Assembly (NCBI GenBank): GCA_905250075.1
Contig: CAJNOP010000081.1
Location: 558,001-622,000 of the forward strand
Source of the DNA: Rotaria sp. Silwood1
Lineage: Eukaryota; Rotifera; Eurotatoria; Philodinida; Philodinidae
DNA length: 64,000 bases
Direction of reading: 5' to 3'
Part shown: positions 48,660-61,375 of the stretch, in pieces
How the letters are laid out: each line of letters opens with the position of its first letter
Position numbering within the stretch: the first letter of the stretch is position 1
The notes under the pieces: generated by a model
Databases searched by the model: none
Told to the model about the DNA's origin: nothing
What the model saw: the letters and a program-made list of their open reading frames with translations, nothing else
Made by a program: the position numbers and the translations under genes

Positions 48660-51600
48660 TAATAGAGTGATAGAATGAACATTACAAAATGAAGGAACGG
48701 TGCTTAGAATGGCCTTCGGGTAATCGTTGAACGTTGGCGAGTGAAAAAGATAGATAGAGAAAAAAATAGAAAAGGAACGAGCTCGATTAATCTCATCTTT
48801 TCTCGTTCTCTGTTAGATTTTTTTCTTTTTTACTGGTACGCTTATGTTTTCTGTATGGTACGCCAGCGCGCCCACGTCGTTGTCATTATTTTTCTGGAAT
48901 AATGTTGTTAATAACGGAACGTGAAGAGGAGAAAGAGAAGAACGAGAGGAAAAAAGGTCATCAACAAAAAAAAAACGTTCCTACTAGTCCTCTGTCTCTC
49001 CGTCACTTTCTCTATGGTGCTTGAATACGAGCCCGAAGAATAAGTCGCTGTCGTCATCGCCATCACTCTCGATCACAATTGTCATTCTGCATTCGCACAA
49101 AAGATTTTCCTTCATATATGCGTAGGCTGGCACAAAATTGCGCGCACACATTCAGATATATTCTCATAGACATTCTTTCGGCTGAACGCAAAAGAAAGAA
49201 AAAAAAAGAGTAGATGTTATGCGCGAATTAGGCAATGAGCAACGAAGCAAGCGAAGGATGCGTAGGTGGACAACATTGACAACGACATTATCGAGCGAAA
49301 ATGGGAAAAGAATAATGATCCTTTTCCTATTCTTTCATTAGGAAAAGACGATAGAAAGAAAATATAGATATGTAGGCGTACTACATTTAAATTAAGAAAA
49401 ATCTTCTACACATAAATAAAATATAGCGATTTGACTTTTTCTTGTTCTTTCTATAGAAACCTACGTATTTCAGATTGTAACATTACTGTGATGTAATTTA
49501 TTTATTATTGTTGATCGGATCAAGACATTAGACGAATCCACAGATTAGCAATTAGCCTCCAGAAATAAAAGAAGCAATGACAAAGAAAAAAAGAAAATAG
49601 AAGATAAAAAAGAAAGATAAATAAAAAGCGGAGAGCATTCTAGAAAGACAAAACTATGTACGCTCTAATCACAACATCTCGAGAAAAAATAGAAAAAAGA
49701 TTATGAGCATCACTTGATTGATTTTCTGAATATGCATGACGTAATTGAGGGCTCAAGTGGCATAACAAGCAATCAAACATTTAACATAAGCTACGTCGGA
49801 AAAATGACCTAGCTCCTACGAAGGGGAATATCTTGGTAATCATTATTTTTATCAAGGACGTTGTCATTTCGGACAAAGAAATTACCCAAGGGAAAAAATA
49901 TGTAGATAATAGAAATGTTACTGACGAACCTAGTCAAAATATTTAGATTAGGAAATATAAAAAAAAAGAAGTTCTTTGTTTCGCAAGAGCAAAAAAACTA
50001 TTCTTCTGTTCTAATCAATTCAGTTTATAGCGAATGACAATGTCTTTAGTTCTTTGCTAAGTGAACAAGAAAATATACTCTAAATATCTTCTTTTTTTTT
50101 TTCATTGATGATGAACGTTTATTTTTAACAATAAGTACAAAGATCAAATTTCCTTTGTATCAGTAATAAGACATGGATTCTAATAATAGAACTTTATTGT
50201 TGACAGTTCTGGTAATTTTATCATCTTTATATAAATGATGCTCACATGATCAAGTTAAAAAGGTGATAGACTATATTTCTTTTTTTTTCTGTAACCGAAT
50301 GTATGACGATAGCTTATTATTCTTATCTTTATTAGGGTCATATCAAAAGACGTGTGCACATAAAATAGAAAAAGAGATTGAAAAAACGAAATGAAAAAAA
50401 AGAGAACTAGGTGAAATTCTTTTATATAGAATAAATTAATAAAAACCGATTTAATATAATTTATTCTTAAATTATTTCATTAAAAACAAAAGAAGCACGA
50501 AGAATATAATATGTATGCCCTCGTTGTATGTATATCAGAAAAAAAACTCGATCAAGCGCTTACTTCGGTTTTTGAGAATCATTCTGCTTTATATTTGTGC
50601 ATATATATATATATTATATTTATATATGAATACGATGTCGGTGAGAACGAAGAAATAACATTAGTATAAAAAAGAGAGTGAGAGAGAAAAAAAAATAATT
50701 CAATGCCACTTTTCAAAATAGAAAAAAAAAAGAGGGAGGGTGCGAGAGTATTATTTTTGATGTTGTTGTTATCGATTTGATCGAAGCAATGAAAAGCTTA
50801 TTTATTTGAAATTCGATAAGGGTTATCAAATATGCTTTCATTTAGAGATTCAAATAGTACTCTCTACATATCTATTGCTTTTAGAACTTGTTTAAAAATA
50901 TCGTTCTAATAAAAAAACATACATGACTATTCGATTTCTACAATATCTTAAGAAAGAAAAGCTTTCTTTTATTACCTTAATGTTACGCTGAACAATTCTT
51001 TTTGTTTTTTATTTAACATCGGCGCGTTATGACCTTGCTTTATCGAAAGGACATCAAAGAAACAAAACAGAGGCAAGCTGTAAAAATCAACTAAACAAGC
51101 GAAAAGTTAATCTCCCATCTGTTCGTGTTCGCACAGATACAGAACAACCCACTAACGATGATTATCATTTATGCTCGTCATCATCATCGGTGAAGCTGGG
51201 CTAAGTCTTTGTCGTCTCTGTCTGTCTCTCGCGTTCTTCATACCTTTGTTTTGCATACGTATATACATAAATTTGGCGCGTTTACTACCGGAAATATTGA
51301 AGTGACACGTAAATGAAGACTAGCAGAGCAGTCAAAAAAAAAGAAAAGACTGAATTTTACATTGTTAAAGTACGAAAAAAAGAAAAATAGTATGGGATGA
51401 ACAACATACCAAACGGGAATTGTTGAAGTTATATATTAGTGTGATAAAAAAAGACGAAAGAAAGATGGTTTTCATAAATATATGCATATATAAAAGTATA
51501 AAGACATGTCTATTATCGATTCATTTTGTTATTGTTATATTTTATTGTCAAGATACATTTACTAAGAATGACGGCTCTTCAAGGTGACTCTTTTCTTCGG

Positions 51601-54600
51601 AACGACATCCGTAAAGAAAATTGGTGGTAATAATTAATATAACAAGGCAATAAGATACACCAAATAAAACAATAGACTCAATTGTTTAGAGAAATGAAGT
51701 GACAATCTACAGAGAATAGATAAATATTTTTTTGTTAGACCTCAAAAAAAAAAGAAGAATATCAGTAAATAGACAACATATATAATAAAAAATTATCATT
51801 TTGCCCTATATTTACAAAGAATGTGAGACATATTCTCTTATCTATCAAATTTTTTTGTATGTAATTCTAGAATAAATGTACAACTAAAATGTTGAACTTA
51901 TTTCATCACAATCTGTAAACATTGTCGTCTCTTATGCAAGAAATCAATTATTGGAAAACATCTAAAAACGATAAACTACCTAACGAAATAAAAGAATGTC
52001 ACATTAAATGTGTCTAAATATAAGTAATTTAAATTGATTATCTATATATAATAGTTTTCATGTTTCTAAATCTCGCATGTATTAGTTATTTTTCATCAAA
52101 TTTATTAATATTAATGATATAATTTAAAATTTAGCTACGCCTTTGATATTATTTAAATTATGATACTGTTTAAAATGGCATAATGTTGATAGTACCGAAA
52201 GCGTAGGCAGTAAAAATTTGATTAACATAACTGTAGGTATTTATTTTGAATATTAAAATATATCGTTAAGTGTGTGGAAATTTACTGAAACTACAATAGA
52301 ACTCTAAAATAACAGTTTTTTTTTATAAAAAAGAAGAAACAAAATCACTAGAAGTTTATGCATGACAATGTCAATTATTCTACCATAAAATAATTCTTAA
52401 ATATTCATAATATTTAACTACATGTCATTTATTCATATCGAAATTACACTTTAGAATTTATCGACATGAAATAGCAAAATAAAAAAAAACGAAGAACGGA
52501 AGAATACTTTTACACATCATTATTATAGTCTGATATATATTTGACTACTTTTGCTTCCTTTCTTTTATTGAAAAATATATACTTATATATTGATCTTAGA
52601 TTATTCATCTAATATTTCAAATAATAAATATGAAAAGAATATAAAATGTATCGTACTCTAGCCAGCAAAATAAATCGTTATACTTAGGTTTTTCGTTCAC
52701 ATTTCTCTCTATTATTTTCGTTCAATGATATCTCTATATCATTGATATATTTTTGATTATTTAATTGGCTATGAATGGCAAGAATTTCCATTTTTTTTAA
52801 AAATGTTTTTATTGAATATTGTCAATGTTCGATGAAAAAATTCGCTTCTATAATTTTTTTTCTGAAGACCTTATGGAGGAATCTATGCAAAAGGTTTCGA
52901 ATAATGCAAATAAAAATATAAAAAACCTAATTTATGCATTACAGGTTGACGTTATTAAAAAAAAAATGAAGCAAAATAAAAGCAAATTCTGATTACACTA
53001 CTCGGAAGTACATTAAACACATAATTGTCGGAGTCGATTCGTGGGCGTACTGTTTATTTTAGCCAAGACATATGTAGAAACTTTCTTTTTGGTAAAATCG
53101 TAATGATTAAAAATAAAACAATCTATCATACTGAATGATCTGCACACTTAAATGAAAAAACCGTATCAATGTAGTACTATTAAAGAGTAATTGATACCAT
53201 ATATAAAGGGAGTTTCCCTCTGACGCATAAAAAAAATTTCCCATTGAAATATGACGAATCATTCATTGATTTCTTTTCTTTTCTTTCTAATCGATAAAGT
53301 TCGAGAGAATTAAATATCATTTTTTGTGTAATAAACATTTACTGTAGATACCTATTATAATTGAAACACAAAAGAACACAATGAAATTTAATCTAGCAGA
53401 TATTTAAAGATAGCTCTTGAAGAACTATTTTTTGCTCTGGATACTTCCAAAAATAAATATGAATATTTACTGCCTGTTATTACACATTTTGTGACTTCGC
53501 TTATTTTAATAAATTGAAATATACGATTAGATGAAAAAAAAAACAAATTTAATTTTCATTGATTGATGTTTATAATGAAATTTTAAAAAGAATACATGCT
53601 TATCTTTACCAAGAGTTTTCAAATTTTATTAATAATAATGTGTGTTTTTGCAAAAGCTTTTAAACAAGATAGTTAATTATTATCAAATCTTACTGTTTCG
53701 ACAACACAATACTCTATCATGATCTAACACTGGCTAGAATATGTAGAACATCAAAATCACATATTACTATTATATTGAAATGTAATATAATAATATTTAC
53801 TATTTAATGTTTCAACTTATGAAATACTAATAATTTTGACTTTAAATAGCATGTATGAAGATATAAAATGCCTGCTTATTAGCGTATGTAGATCTTTTAA
53901 GCTGCAATATTCGAGACATATCTTTAAAGAAAAGAAAATCTGTTGAATATTTATAGAATTTTTTGTTATTTATTAAGATAATCTGTAATAAAAGGAATAT
54001 TAAGGATAACGTCATCATATCTTACATGTTAAAGTGATCATGATTAAACTTATCGTATGTCAAACAATCATACATTAGACAGATATCAATGTACAACAGA
54101 ACAGACAAGTTTGAATTTTGCTTTTATTCCAGAACTAATTCATGTAGAATTCAATATCAACTACCACTATATATTTAAATATGTCTTCTGATAATTTCGA
54201 TTATTTTATGCTAGACAACATATGGACTTTCGGCTATGCACTAAAACAATATTTACAAATGTATCCATCATAGCTGAAAGTTTTTTTTTTCGTATCTTAT
54301 TTCAAATAAAGTATATACTTCATATGAATAAAGTAGACATAAGTATTTACCTAAGAATCAAATTAAAATCACATATATATTTTCTCAAGTTTCGATAGAG
54401 CATACCAAATAAAACAAGTTAAAAGTAAAATGCGTCCAATAAAATTTCAAATCTGTATCACTCGTTAAATCTTTTTCACTAATACAAAAAATGTTATCTT
54501 ATTATTTTTGTATTTTTCTGATAAAAATATTTGTTCTTTTTTATTTTTGCATCAACAATTTCAAGTATATTCTAATGAATATGAACGTAAAATAAAACAT

Positions 54601-54900
54601 TTGTGTTATTTTGTTTCTACTGATTTAAATCTATCTGTATTGTTTGACATTATTGCTTTGCATAGTATTTGTTTTGAAAAATGAACGAATAAGCTTTGCT
54701 AAACGTGGTACTTTCTTATGAATCGTTTCACTGTGTTTTGATGAATGAAAATATTATTGAAAAATGATTCCAACAATTGACAATATAGATTCTTAGATGC
54801 ATATTCTCCATTACATATATAAAGATTTACCGTGAAATGAAATTATTAGAAATATTTGTAATTTATAACTTTTAACTTGTAACGAGATAACTACCCGCTC
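48660..54900. other. Long gene-free stretch upstream of TENT5
   Basis: About 6 kb without a recognisable exon. Two patches are less AT-rich and contain CpGs: 48840-49280 (CGCCAGCGCGCCCACGTCG; GCGCGCACAC) and 51040-51300 (ATCGGCGCGTTATG; TTGGCGCGTTT). These are the best candidates for promoter, first non-coding exon or enhancer sequence of TENT5. The rest is AT-rich with poly-A/T runs, purine-rich runs near 50670-50755 and a TATATATATA run near 50610. Confidence 0.5.
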
Positions 54901-54959
54901 TGATACTCACCGTTTGGGTTCATATTACATCTTGATGAAATTATCAAAAGTCTAAAAGG

Positions 54960-55010
54960 ATTCGTGTCCATTGGCGTGGGTATGAGGTGTGAGTGTGGGT
55001 AAGATCTTCT
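54960..55010 (+). repeat. G-strand telomere-like tract, left of MITE
   Basis: Degenerate units GGCGTGGGTATGAGGTGTGA and GTGTGGGT on the plus strand, resembling a decayed TGTGGG array. It abuts the palindromic element at 55011. Confidence 0.5.
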
Positions 55011-55840
55011 AAAGGGTGATCCAAAAGTCTTGGTACCTCGCAGAAAAAATCCCTTTTCTCCCTTATAACAAATGAAGAAAAGCTCAAAATTGGACTGATA
55101 GTCAATCATTACCAGATGAGTATTACCCTAAATTTTCACAACTATAACTCAAGTTATAGTGAAGACATATAACTTTGAACTTATAGAAAATTTTTTTTCG
55201 CATGACGAGATCAAGTAACGGATGCCCATGATGACTTCTCTCACCCCTCGTATATTGTATCTTTCTTTTTCAATTTCTATTATCTTTCTTGAAAACACAA
55301 AATATACCAGAAGATGCAGCTTGAAGAACTCTACAACCTACAATGCAAAGCTTATTTTATATATGATCCTTTAGTGTTCAAAATGGATGAAAATGATGAA
55401 AAGAGTAAATAAAAAAAAAAGAATTCATCGTGTATAAAAAATTACTTTTTCGCAACATCTGAATTCGCTCACTTAGAAATGTGTACTAAAGGACCATATA
55501 TAAAATAAGCTTTGCATTGTAGGTTGTAGAGTTCTTCAAGCTGCATCTTCTGGTATATTTTGTGTTTTCAAGAAAGATAATAGAAATTGAAAAAAAAAGA
55601 TACAATATACGGGAGTCATCATGGGCATCCGTTACTTGATTTCGTCATGCGAAAAAAATGTTTCTATTAGTTCAAAGTTATATATCTTCACTATAACTTG
55701 AGTTATAGTTGTGAAAATTTAGGGTAATACTCATCTGGTAATGTTTGACTATCAGTCCAATTTTGAGCTTTTCTTTATTTGTGATAAGTGAGAAAAGGGA
55801 TTTTTTTCTGCGAGGTACCAAGACTTTTGGGTCACCCTTT
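55011..55840. mobile_element. MITE-like palindrome with TA flanks (Tc1/mariner-type size and ends)
   Basis: An 830-bp element. The left arm (about 55011-55375) and right arm (about 55485-55840) are inverted copies of one another around a spacer of about 110 bp. Ends read AAGGGTGATCCAAAAGTCTT on the left and AAGACTTTTGGGTCACCCTT on the right. Each end is bounded by TA, consistent with a TA target-site duplication as in Tc1/mariner elements. No transposase frame is present. Arms differ at only a few positions, so the element is fairly young or kept similar by gene conversion. Confidence 0.8.
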
Positions 55841-55849
55841 ATTTATCCA

Positions 55850-55912
55850 CACGAACCCCGACACCCACACCCACACCCATACGCACATCCACACCCACAC
55901 CGACCCTCCGGT
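55850..55912 (-). repeat. C-strand telomere-like tract, right of MITE
   Basis: Units such as GACACCCACACCCACACCC and CACATCCACACCCACACCGA run on the plus strand, i.e. a G-rich TGTGGG-type tract on the minus strand. It is the mirror image of the tract left of the MITE. Confidence 0.6.
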
Positions 55913-56588
55913 TTCTAGACATTAATGATAATCCTGCACATAATATTGATTATTTGTCTTGTTAGTTTATGTACGACTTTCGATTTGTTTATTTGTGCAA
56001 CAAAGCTTTTCATTTTTCGAAAGTCTTCATAACACAATAGAGCCTTACAAAGTTTCAATATGAAATCAAACAGATAAACAACAGCCATTTGTTTGTTGTG
56101 CGAAAAAACTTGTTGTATTTTGAGGTTCAATGGTTGCTGGTAAACACAAAACATAAACATCAAATTTAATAATGATTGTCTCATCATAAAATCATGATTA
56201 TGTGATAAGTGCTGTATTATATTTGGAACAATGAAAATTGTTCATTAAAAAAAACTTTCAAATCTGTAACTTTCAAAGAAATCTTTTCTGTAAGTATATT
56301 TCTGCAATAAAATAACTGCTTCTTGATTATTTATAAGACAGTGCGACTGATCAAATATTGCATTCCTCTTTACCAGAGTTGGAAAATTCCCACTAAGCAA
56401 AATGCCTCATGTTCTTTTCTTTGCTTCTCAATCGAATCCGATACGTTATAGGACAAAGAGAAAATATGTTGAATACATATATCAATTATATTTTTGATTG
56501 ATGCAACACTTACGACTGTCACAAAAAAGGATGTGAACTGTTACTCACATATGAGACGAAAAATGGTGCTTTTCAATAAGTTCTCTGT
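55913..56588. other. Spacer downstream of the TRAF-like gene
   Basis: Probably includes its 3' UTR. A 90-codon open stretch at 55915-56187 (minus) has no recognisable motif and no splice support. Confidence 0.4.
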
Positions 56589-58334
56589 CTATCCGCAAGT
56601 GCTCGTAGATGCTTGGGTCGCTGCAAGCACGTTGAGATTGTTCTGTTGTTGATCTCGTTTGGCTTTTTCTTGAGCAATTAAAACTTGCTGTACATGATTT
56701 GGTAGACCAGGATTGAGTGTTAACATGTACGGCAATATCATTTTTGGAGTCTCATTAAGATCAACAATAATTTTGATAAAAAGTATATCATCACGTACGT
56801 AAGGATTGTCATCTTGTTGAATCATTGGGAGTGGAAAAAATTTTGGAATGCCACTAGCGATATTGGCATCGTTTACTGGACGTTGAAAAGAACTAGATTT
56901 AACATCAGGACGAAAGGAATCGATAATATGTCGGTTGTTGCCTGTTTGATCAAATAAGCAAAATGTTACTTTGTAAGAAAAGGGCCATGCTAGCAGAGCA
57001 TCATATTCTCCTTTCATAAGTAAGAAGAACAATGACATATGAGTTCTTCTAGCATTACCATCACCATGTAGATATAAACGTGCGCGCATTTTATAACCAG
57101 TTAGTGACGAATAAAATATTGGCGAATAAATACTCGGTTGTCGTTCTGATTGAGCATCAGCCATTCGTTCTGCTACACGATCAACACACCATGTTAATGT
57201 AGCATCAGTTGATACATGTTGATTTTCTTCAAGAGTTTGCTTCAATCGCTCGATGTCTTTCTGTATAGAGTCTTGTTTGGGTTGTAAACTAGACATCGTA
57301 ATATTTCTTCCATTAGCTGCTATTTGAAAATGATTAACTTCTTGAATAGCTACTTGACAAAGTTCATTTAATTTAACAAAATCACGACTTAATTGAACTG
57401 TATCGTCATTCAACTTTTGAACTTTTTCAGCTAAATCAGATAATTTCTCTGAAGTTTGTTGTTCAAGTTCACTATTATTATTTGAAGTCAGCTCCATTGA
57501 TTGATCTTGATCCGATGTTTCTGCAATTTCACATTTACCAGTTAAAATTAAAGCAACTGTTTCCTGATGCTTTTCACTCAATAAATGGTTTGAAAATTCG
57601 TCTTTTCGAATCTTGAATTAAAAATACAACAGTTATATTGAATTCGATTAAAAAAAAATTTCTTTTCTACCATTTCTTGACAACAATGTGGTGCTAAAGG
57701 ACATGCTTGAAAAAGAGCTGAACATGTTTTTGCTCTATGATCTTCTAATGCTTTACTCGATGGAAATTGTTCTTTGCAATCATCGCAAGTATAATGAATG
57801 TGATTACGATCTAGATGTTCCTATTCAAATACAGAATATTATACTATATAGTTTGAAATAAAAAAATTATTAAAATTCATACTTGATACGTTTTCAATGG
57901 TCCTGTCCACGTGCAGTTCTCATCCACTTTGTGAAAACAAGTAATCGAGATCGAGTCCAGCTCTCTCTTGAATGCACGATCTAGCATTACCTTTAATAAT
58001 AAAATATATACAATTCATCTTAACGGCATTTCATAAATAGGTAAATAGGCCTTACTTGATCTCTTTGGAATGGAAATTTGCATTCTTCCACAGGGCAATT
58101 CATCTTACCGTCAATAGCTACTGCTGCACGCAATTCAAAGCATCCTTTACATCCTCTGTGCCCACATTCTGTCAATTGAATAGGTTCTTTGATGACTAAT
58201 AGACAAAATATACATTTCCATTTGTTGTTTGTTTTGTCAATATTAAATACAGGGTATCCACATAGTAAAGGTGCTGATGTAGACGAAGGAGAATTTGAAA
58301 AATTGGTTTGCTGTGATAGCTGTCTATTTGCCAT
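56589..58334 (-). CDS. TRAF-like protein (RING, TRAF-type zinc fingers, coiled coil, MATH domain)
   Basis: TRAFs are adaptor E3 ligases below immune and stress receptors. There are four exons (58056-58334, 57883-57990, 57671-57820, 56589-57611), with all joins in phase 0, giving 519 residues. The RING lies at about residues 40-90: WKCIFCLLVIKEP, LTECGHRGCKGCFE, MNCPVEECKFPFQRD. TRAF zinc-finger-like segments follow (ITCFHKVDENCTWTGPL; HYTCDDCKEQFPSSKALEDH; FQACPLAPHCCQEM). A coiled coil spans about residues 225-310 (LSDLAEKVQKLNDDTVQLSR). The C-terminus is a MATH/TRAF-C domain: SPIFYSSLTGYKMRARLYLH, GDGNARRTHMSLFFLLMKGE, YDALLAWPFSYKVTFCLFDQ, with DILFIKIIVDL at its end. This is the classical TRAF order, so a functional TRAF is likely, though which of TRAF1-6 it corresponds to cannot be told. 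A CAATTTTTAG acceptor-like site lies about 35 bp before the ATG. Confidence 0.93.
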
Positions 58335-60029
58335 TGTTATGAATGTTTACCGATAATGAAAATCAATCTAAAAATTGAACAAGCGTTTTTATACAGACAT
58401 TTTGTCTACCTACGTAAAATATGATTCATATACCGAAAAATGAAAAATTGTTAATCATATATTAATAGAGCTTAGTGCACTATGAATTTTCTAGAATGGC
58501 TTTTATCGCAAATTTCATCATACGATAAAGTAATATGAAAATATCCAAGTTATACAGATAGAAAAAAAGATATAGAAAGAAAAATATGAGATACAATGCT
58601 GACAGTGCGAAAAAATTTGATGTGATTCTTACTTTTTGCTTTTACAAAACTAAAAATACACATGCTACAGTTTAAAATGTAACTTTAATATTCTGTTGTA
58701 ATATTTACTTATCAATCTGAGTTCAATTTTGGTTTTGAATCACTTTATGTGTTATCATATCAGAAAACATAGATACAATTTTTATGAAAGCATCAATTTA
58801 AAAATATACTTATTCGTAATGGTATTATAGTAATATGTATTTTTATGATCTTTTTATATCAACTCAGAATATTTTTAAAGATGAATCAAATAAAAGATTT
58901 GTTCTTAGTTTATGACGATATCGCCATAAGACTTGAACATGTTTTCTTAGAGTTTATGATCTTTAATCTCATGAATCATTTGATGAAAAAATATCAGAAT
59001 TGTTAAAATTCAATAGTCGCAATTTTTTTCTCAGAGTGCATTTTGTTTAATATAAGTGCACAATAAATTACTTACTTCACTGATTCTCGTGACGCTTCAT
59101 CTTTTTGAGAATTAAAAAAAAACGTACGGGGAAGTCAAAAAACCTTAGACATTAACCTTTTTAAGTTACTTACTGAAGAAAACCAAGCACGATAGGACCT
59201 TTCACGATTTATGACACACAACAAGAGTGTATCATTTTGTCGGCATTTTCCAACAAACAATCATAGAAATTTTATCAGAGAATTAAATGATTCATATTCA
59301 GCTCGTAGAATGTGCTGTCGTTTATGCACTTGATTTATGGCTTCGTCGTAATAGATCTTATATAATCATTTAGATATGAAAATTATCTAAATTTATTTTA
59401 CTATCCAACGAGATTTTTCCTGGTAAAGGAAAGTTTCTGTACGTATGTTTCAGATTGAATATATTTTACTAGTGCTGCTATCTGTAGTTTTCAACAAAAT
59501 AGTTCTTAGCAAAACGGCAAGAATATACTGATGCTCCTAATGAGAATATGTTAATTATGTTTTTTTTTTCAATTCTCGACTGTATTATACGAAAATAATT
59601 TCGATTTACTGATTACTTTTATAGTTCATATAGATGTCGCTGATGAGAAGTGTATTAATTAGTTGCACGGAAGAAGGTTCTCGGAGTCTCTTTGACAGTA
59701 TACCATCATGTCATTGGAAGAAAATCCAAATTAAGAAAGAATGAATAAAAATAAAAAAGTTTCAAGATACGCCACATGCCGAGTAATTTTTTAACTTGAA
59801 GTCTCTCCTATTAAAAAAAAGTGTCTCATGATGAGGTATACGATAGCCATATGCACTTCGTATTAATATGATATATCTCTGTATTAAAAACGGAGAAATA
59901 CAAACGTTTACGGTAAAATATGGAGTAATGTCATACGCTAAAATACAACGACTAATGTTTATCTACAGATGTACTTGTTTGAGCTGAGATCTATATACTC
60001 GATTATTTACGTGGTAGGAACGTTTGCAT
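58335..60029. other. Intergenic, AT-rich
   Basis: No gene is recognised. The first few hundred bases are the 5' flank of the TRAF-like gene. Confidence 0.4.
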
Positions 60030-60100
60030 AAGATGTGCTTACCTTCCGATGCTTCTTAGCCAATATTGTCTAGTCACTATTGTCCTCTCGTACTGATTAT
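60030..60100 (-). rRNA. Fragment resembling the 3' part of large-subunit (28S) rRNA
   Basis: On the minus strand, CAGTACGAGAGGAC (60082-60095) matches the universally conserved sarcin-ricin loop of LSU rRNA. About 25 nt further on, TTGGCTAAGAAGC (around 60050-60063) and GGAAGGTAAGCACATC (60032-60047) align in order and spacing with the animal 28S TTGGCTGAGGAGC and GCGAAGCTACCATC segments. The rest of the gene is not seen on either side, so this is a short, diverged fragment and not a working rRNA. A chance match of the 11-mer core alone cannot be excluded. Confidence 0.4.
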
Positions 60101-60257
60101 CAGAGTTAGGTCACCAGCAAGCAACTGTTGACAATTTCCACTTCTAAAATAATGACCGCTGAAAATTATATAAGGAGTTGCAGTGTTTTTTAATTCTGTC
60201 TTTTTAGCAAACATCTCTTTTTATTTACACCGTTGCAATAGTAGAAATAGGCACACC

Positions 60258-60795
60258 ATGGCAAATTCCTCTTTCCAGGAAATTCAAGTAAATTGACTCT
60301 GAGGAACTTCCCTGGAAATTCAAATCAAAAGTTTTCCAAATAGCTACTGTCAATTAATTTGAATATTGAATGTTTACAACTGATTTCAATATCTATGCAC
60401 TTGGAATGGACGAGGAAATTCATTGTAACTTACGAATGTCTATATTTATTCGGGCTGAGTTGGATGTAACCAACCCAACCCGCACTAACCCAACCGAAAT
60501 AAATATAGATAGTCACTTGCAAGTTAAAATGAATTTCCTCATCCAACCCAGCTCAACCTAACTCCAATAGAGTATGTACACTTTCTGGATACACCATCTA
60601 TCTGATAGCAATCATGAGTAGGAGCTGATACAAGTGTGTGGGTACCAGTCATTTTATTTTGTCATTAATTGTATCTTTTGCTTAAGTAGCTTTAAGCAGT
60701 TTAGAGGTAGAATAGAAAAAGCTACTCTTTCACTATGTGTTTGGTTTACTATGATGCAATAAAATTTGAATTTCCTGGAAAGAGGAATTTGCCAT
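60258..60795. mobile_element. Non-autonomous TIR element with perfect 30-bp ends and an inner palindrome
   Basis: Positions 60258-60287 and 60766-60795 are exact reverse complements over 30 bases, beginning ATGGCAAATTCCTCTTTCCA. Inside, 60408-60545 is a further inverted repeat (GAGGAAATTCATTGTAACTT against AAGTTAAAATGAATTTCCTC) centred on CCAACCCAACCCGCACTAAC. The 63-codon open stretch across it is an artefact. There is no transposase, and the element flanks show no obvious target duplication. It is MITE-like, and the perfect termini suggest it moved fairly recently. Confidence 0.8.
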
Positions 60796-61189
60796 GCCCT
60801 CGAAATAGGGCGTTGGTGTTCATTATGTTGAACTGAACGTCATATAACAAGAAAACAAATAATCTCTAGAAACTTTCGTTAGTACAGCTGAACAGTTACC
60901 CAAAACAATTAGAATCCTACTGTAATAAGAAATTGATAGAAATTTGTAATGTTTGTATTTCTTACAGATAAAATTTAGTTTATTAGGGGATTATTAAAAT
61001 TCATATGCGAAAAGTTCGTCGCAGAACACGACATAATTTAGATTTGTTTAAAACTATCTTTGTTCAGTTAAAAATAACTTGATCCAACTAGAATAAGTCG
61101 AAATTTTACAATAAGAGCGCGATGCAGTTGTAAACAAAGAATGCCATTCGTGGCGAAAACTAGTTTTCTTTATTGTTCTTGTTCAAAAA

Positions 61190-61375
61190 TATTTTGAGGG
61201 TGTGGATGTGGATTTTGGTAAGTGAGGGAAGGTTCTGGCTAGTGTAGGAGTGGTTGCGAGTATGGGTGTGAGTGAGTGTGAGCCTGGATAGGTTGTGGCT
61301 GAATGTGGATGCGAGGAAGATGTACTTGTGGGTGTGTGGATGAGTGTGGGTGGGCAGGTGTGGAGAGGGCGAACC
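61190..61375 (+). repeat. Long degenerate TG-rich telomere-like tract
   Basis: About 180 bp of G-strand units: GGGTGTGGATGTGGATTTTG, GAGTATGGGTGTGAGTGAGTG, GTGGGTGTGTGGATGAGTGTG. The density of TGTGGG/GTGGGT variants is far above background. Open frames on the other strand (Pro/Thr/Ser/His-rich) come from the repeat. Confidence 0.6.

Noticed and set aside
60370..60561. 63-codon open frame
   Set aside because: It runs across the inner palindrome of a TIR element.
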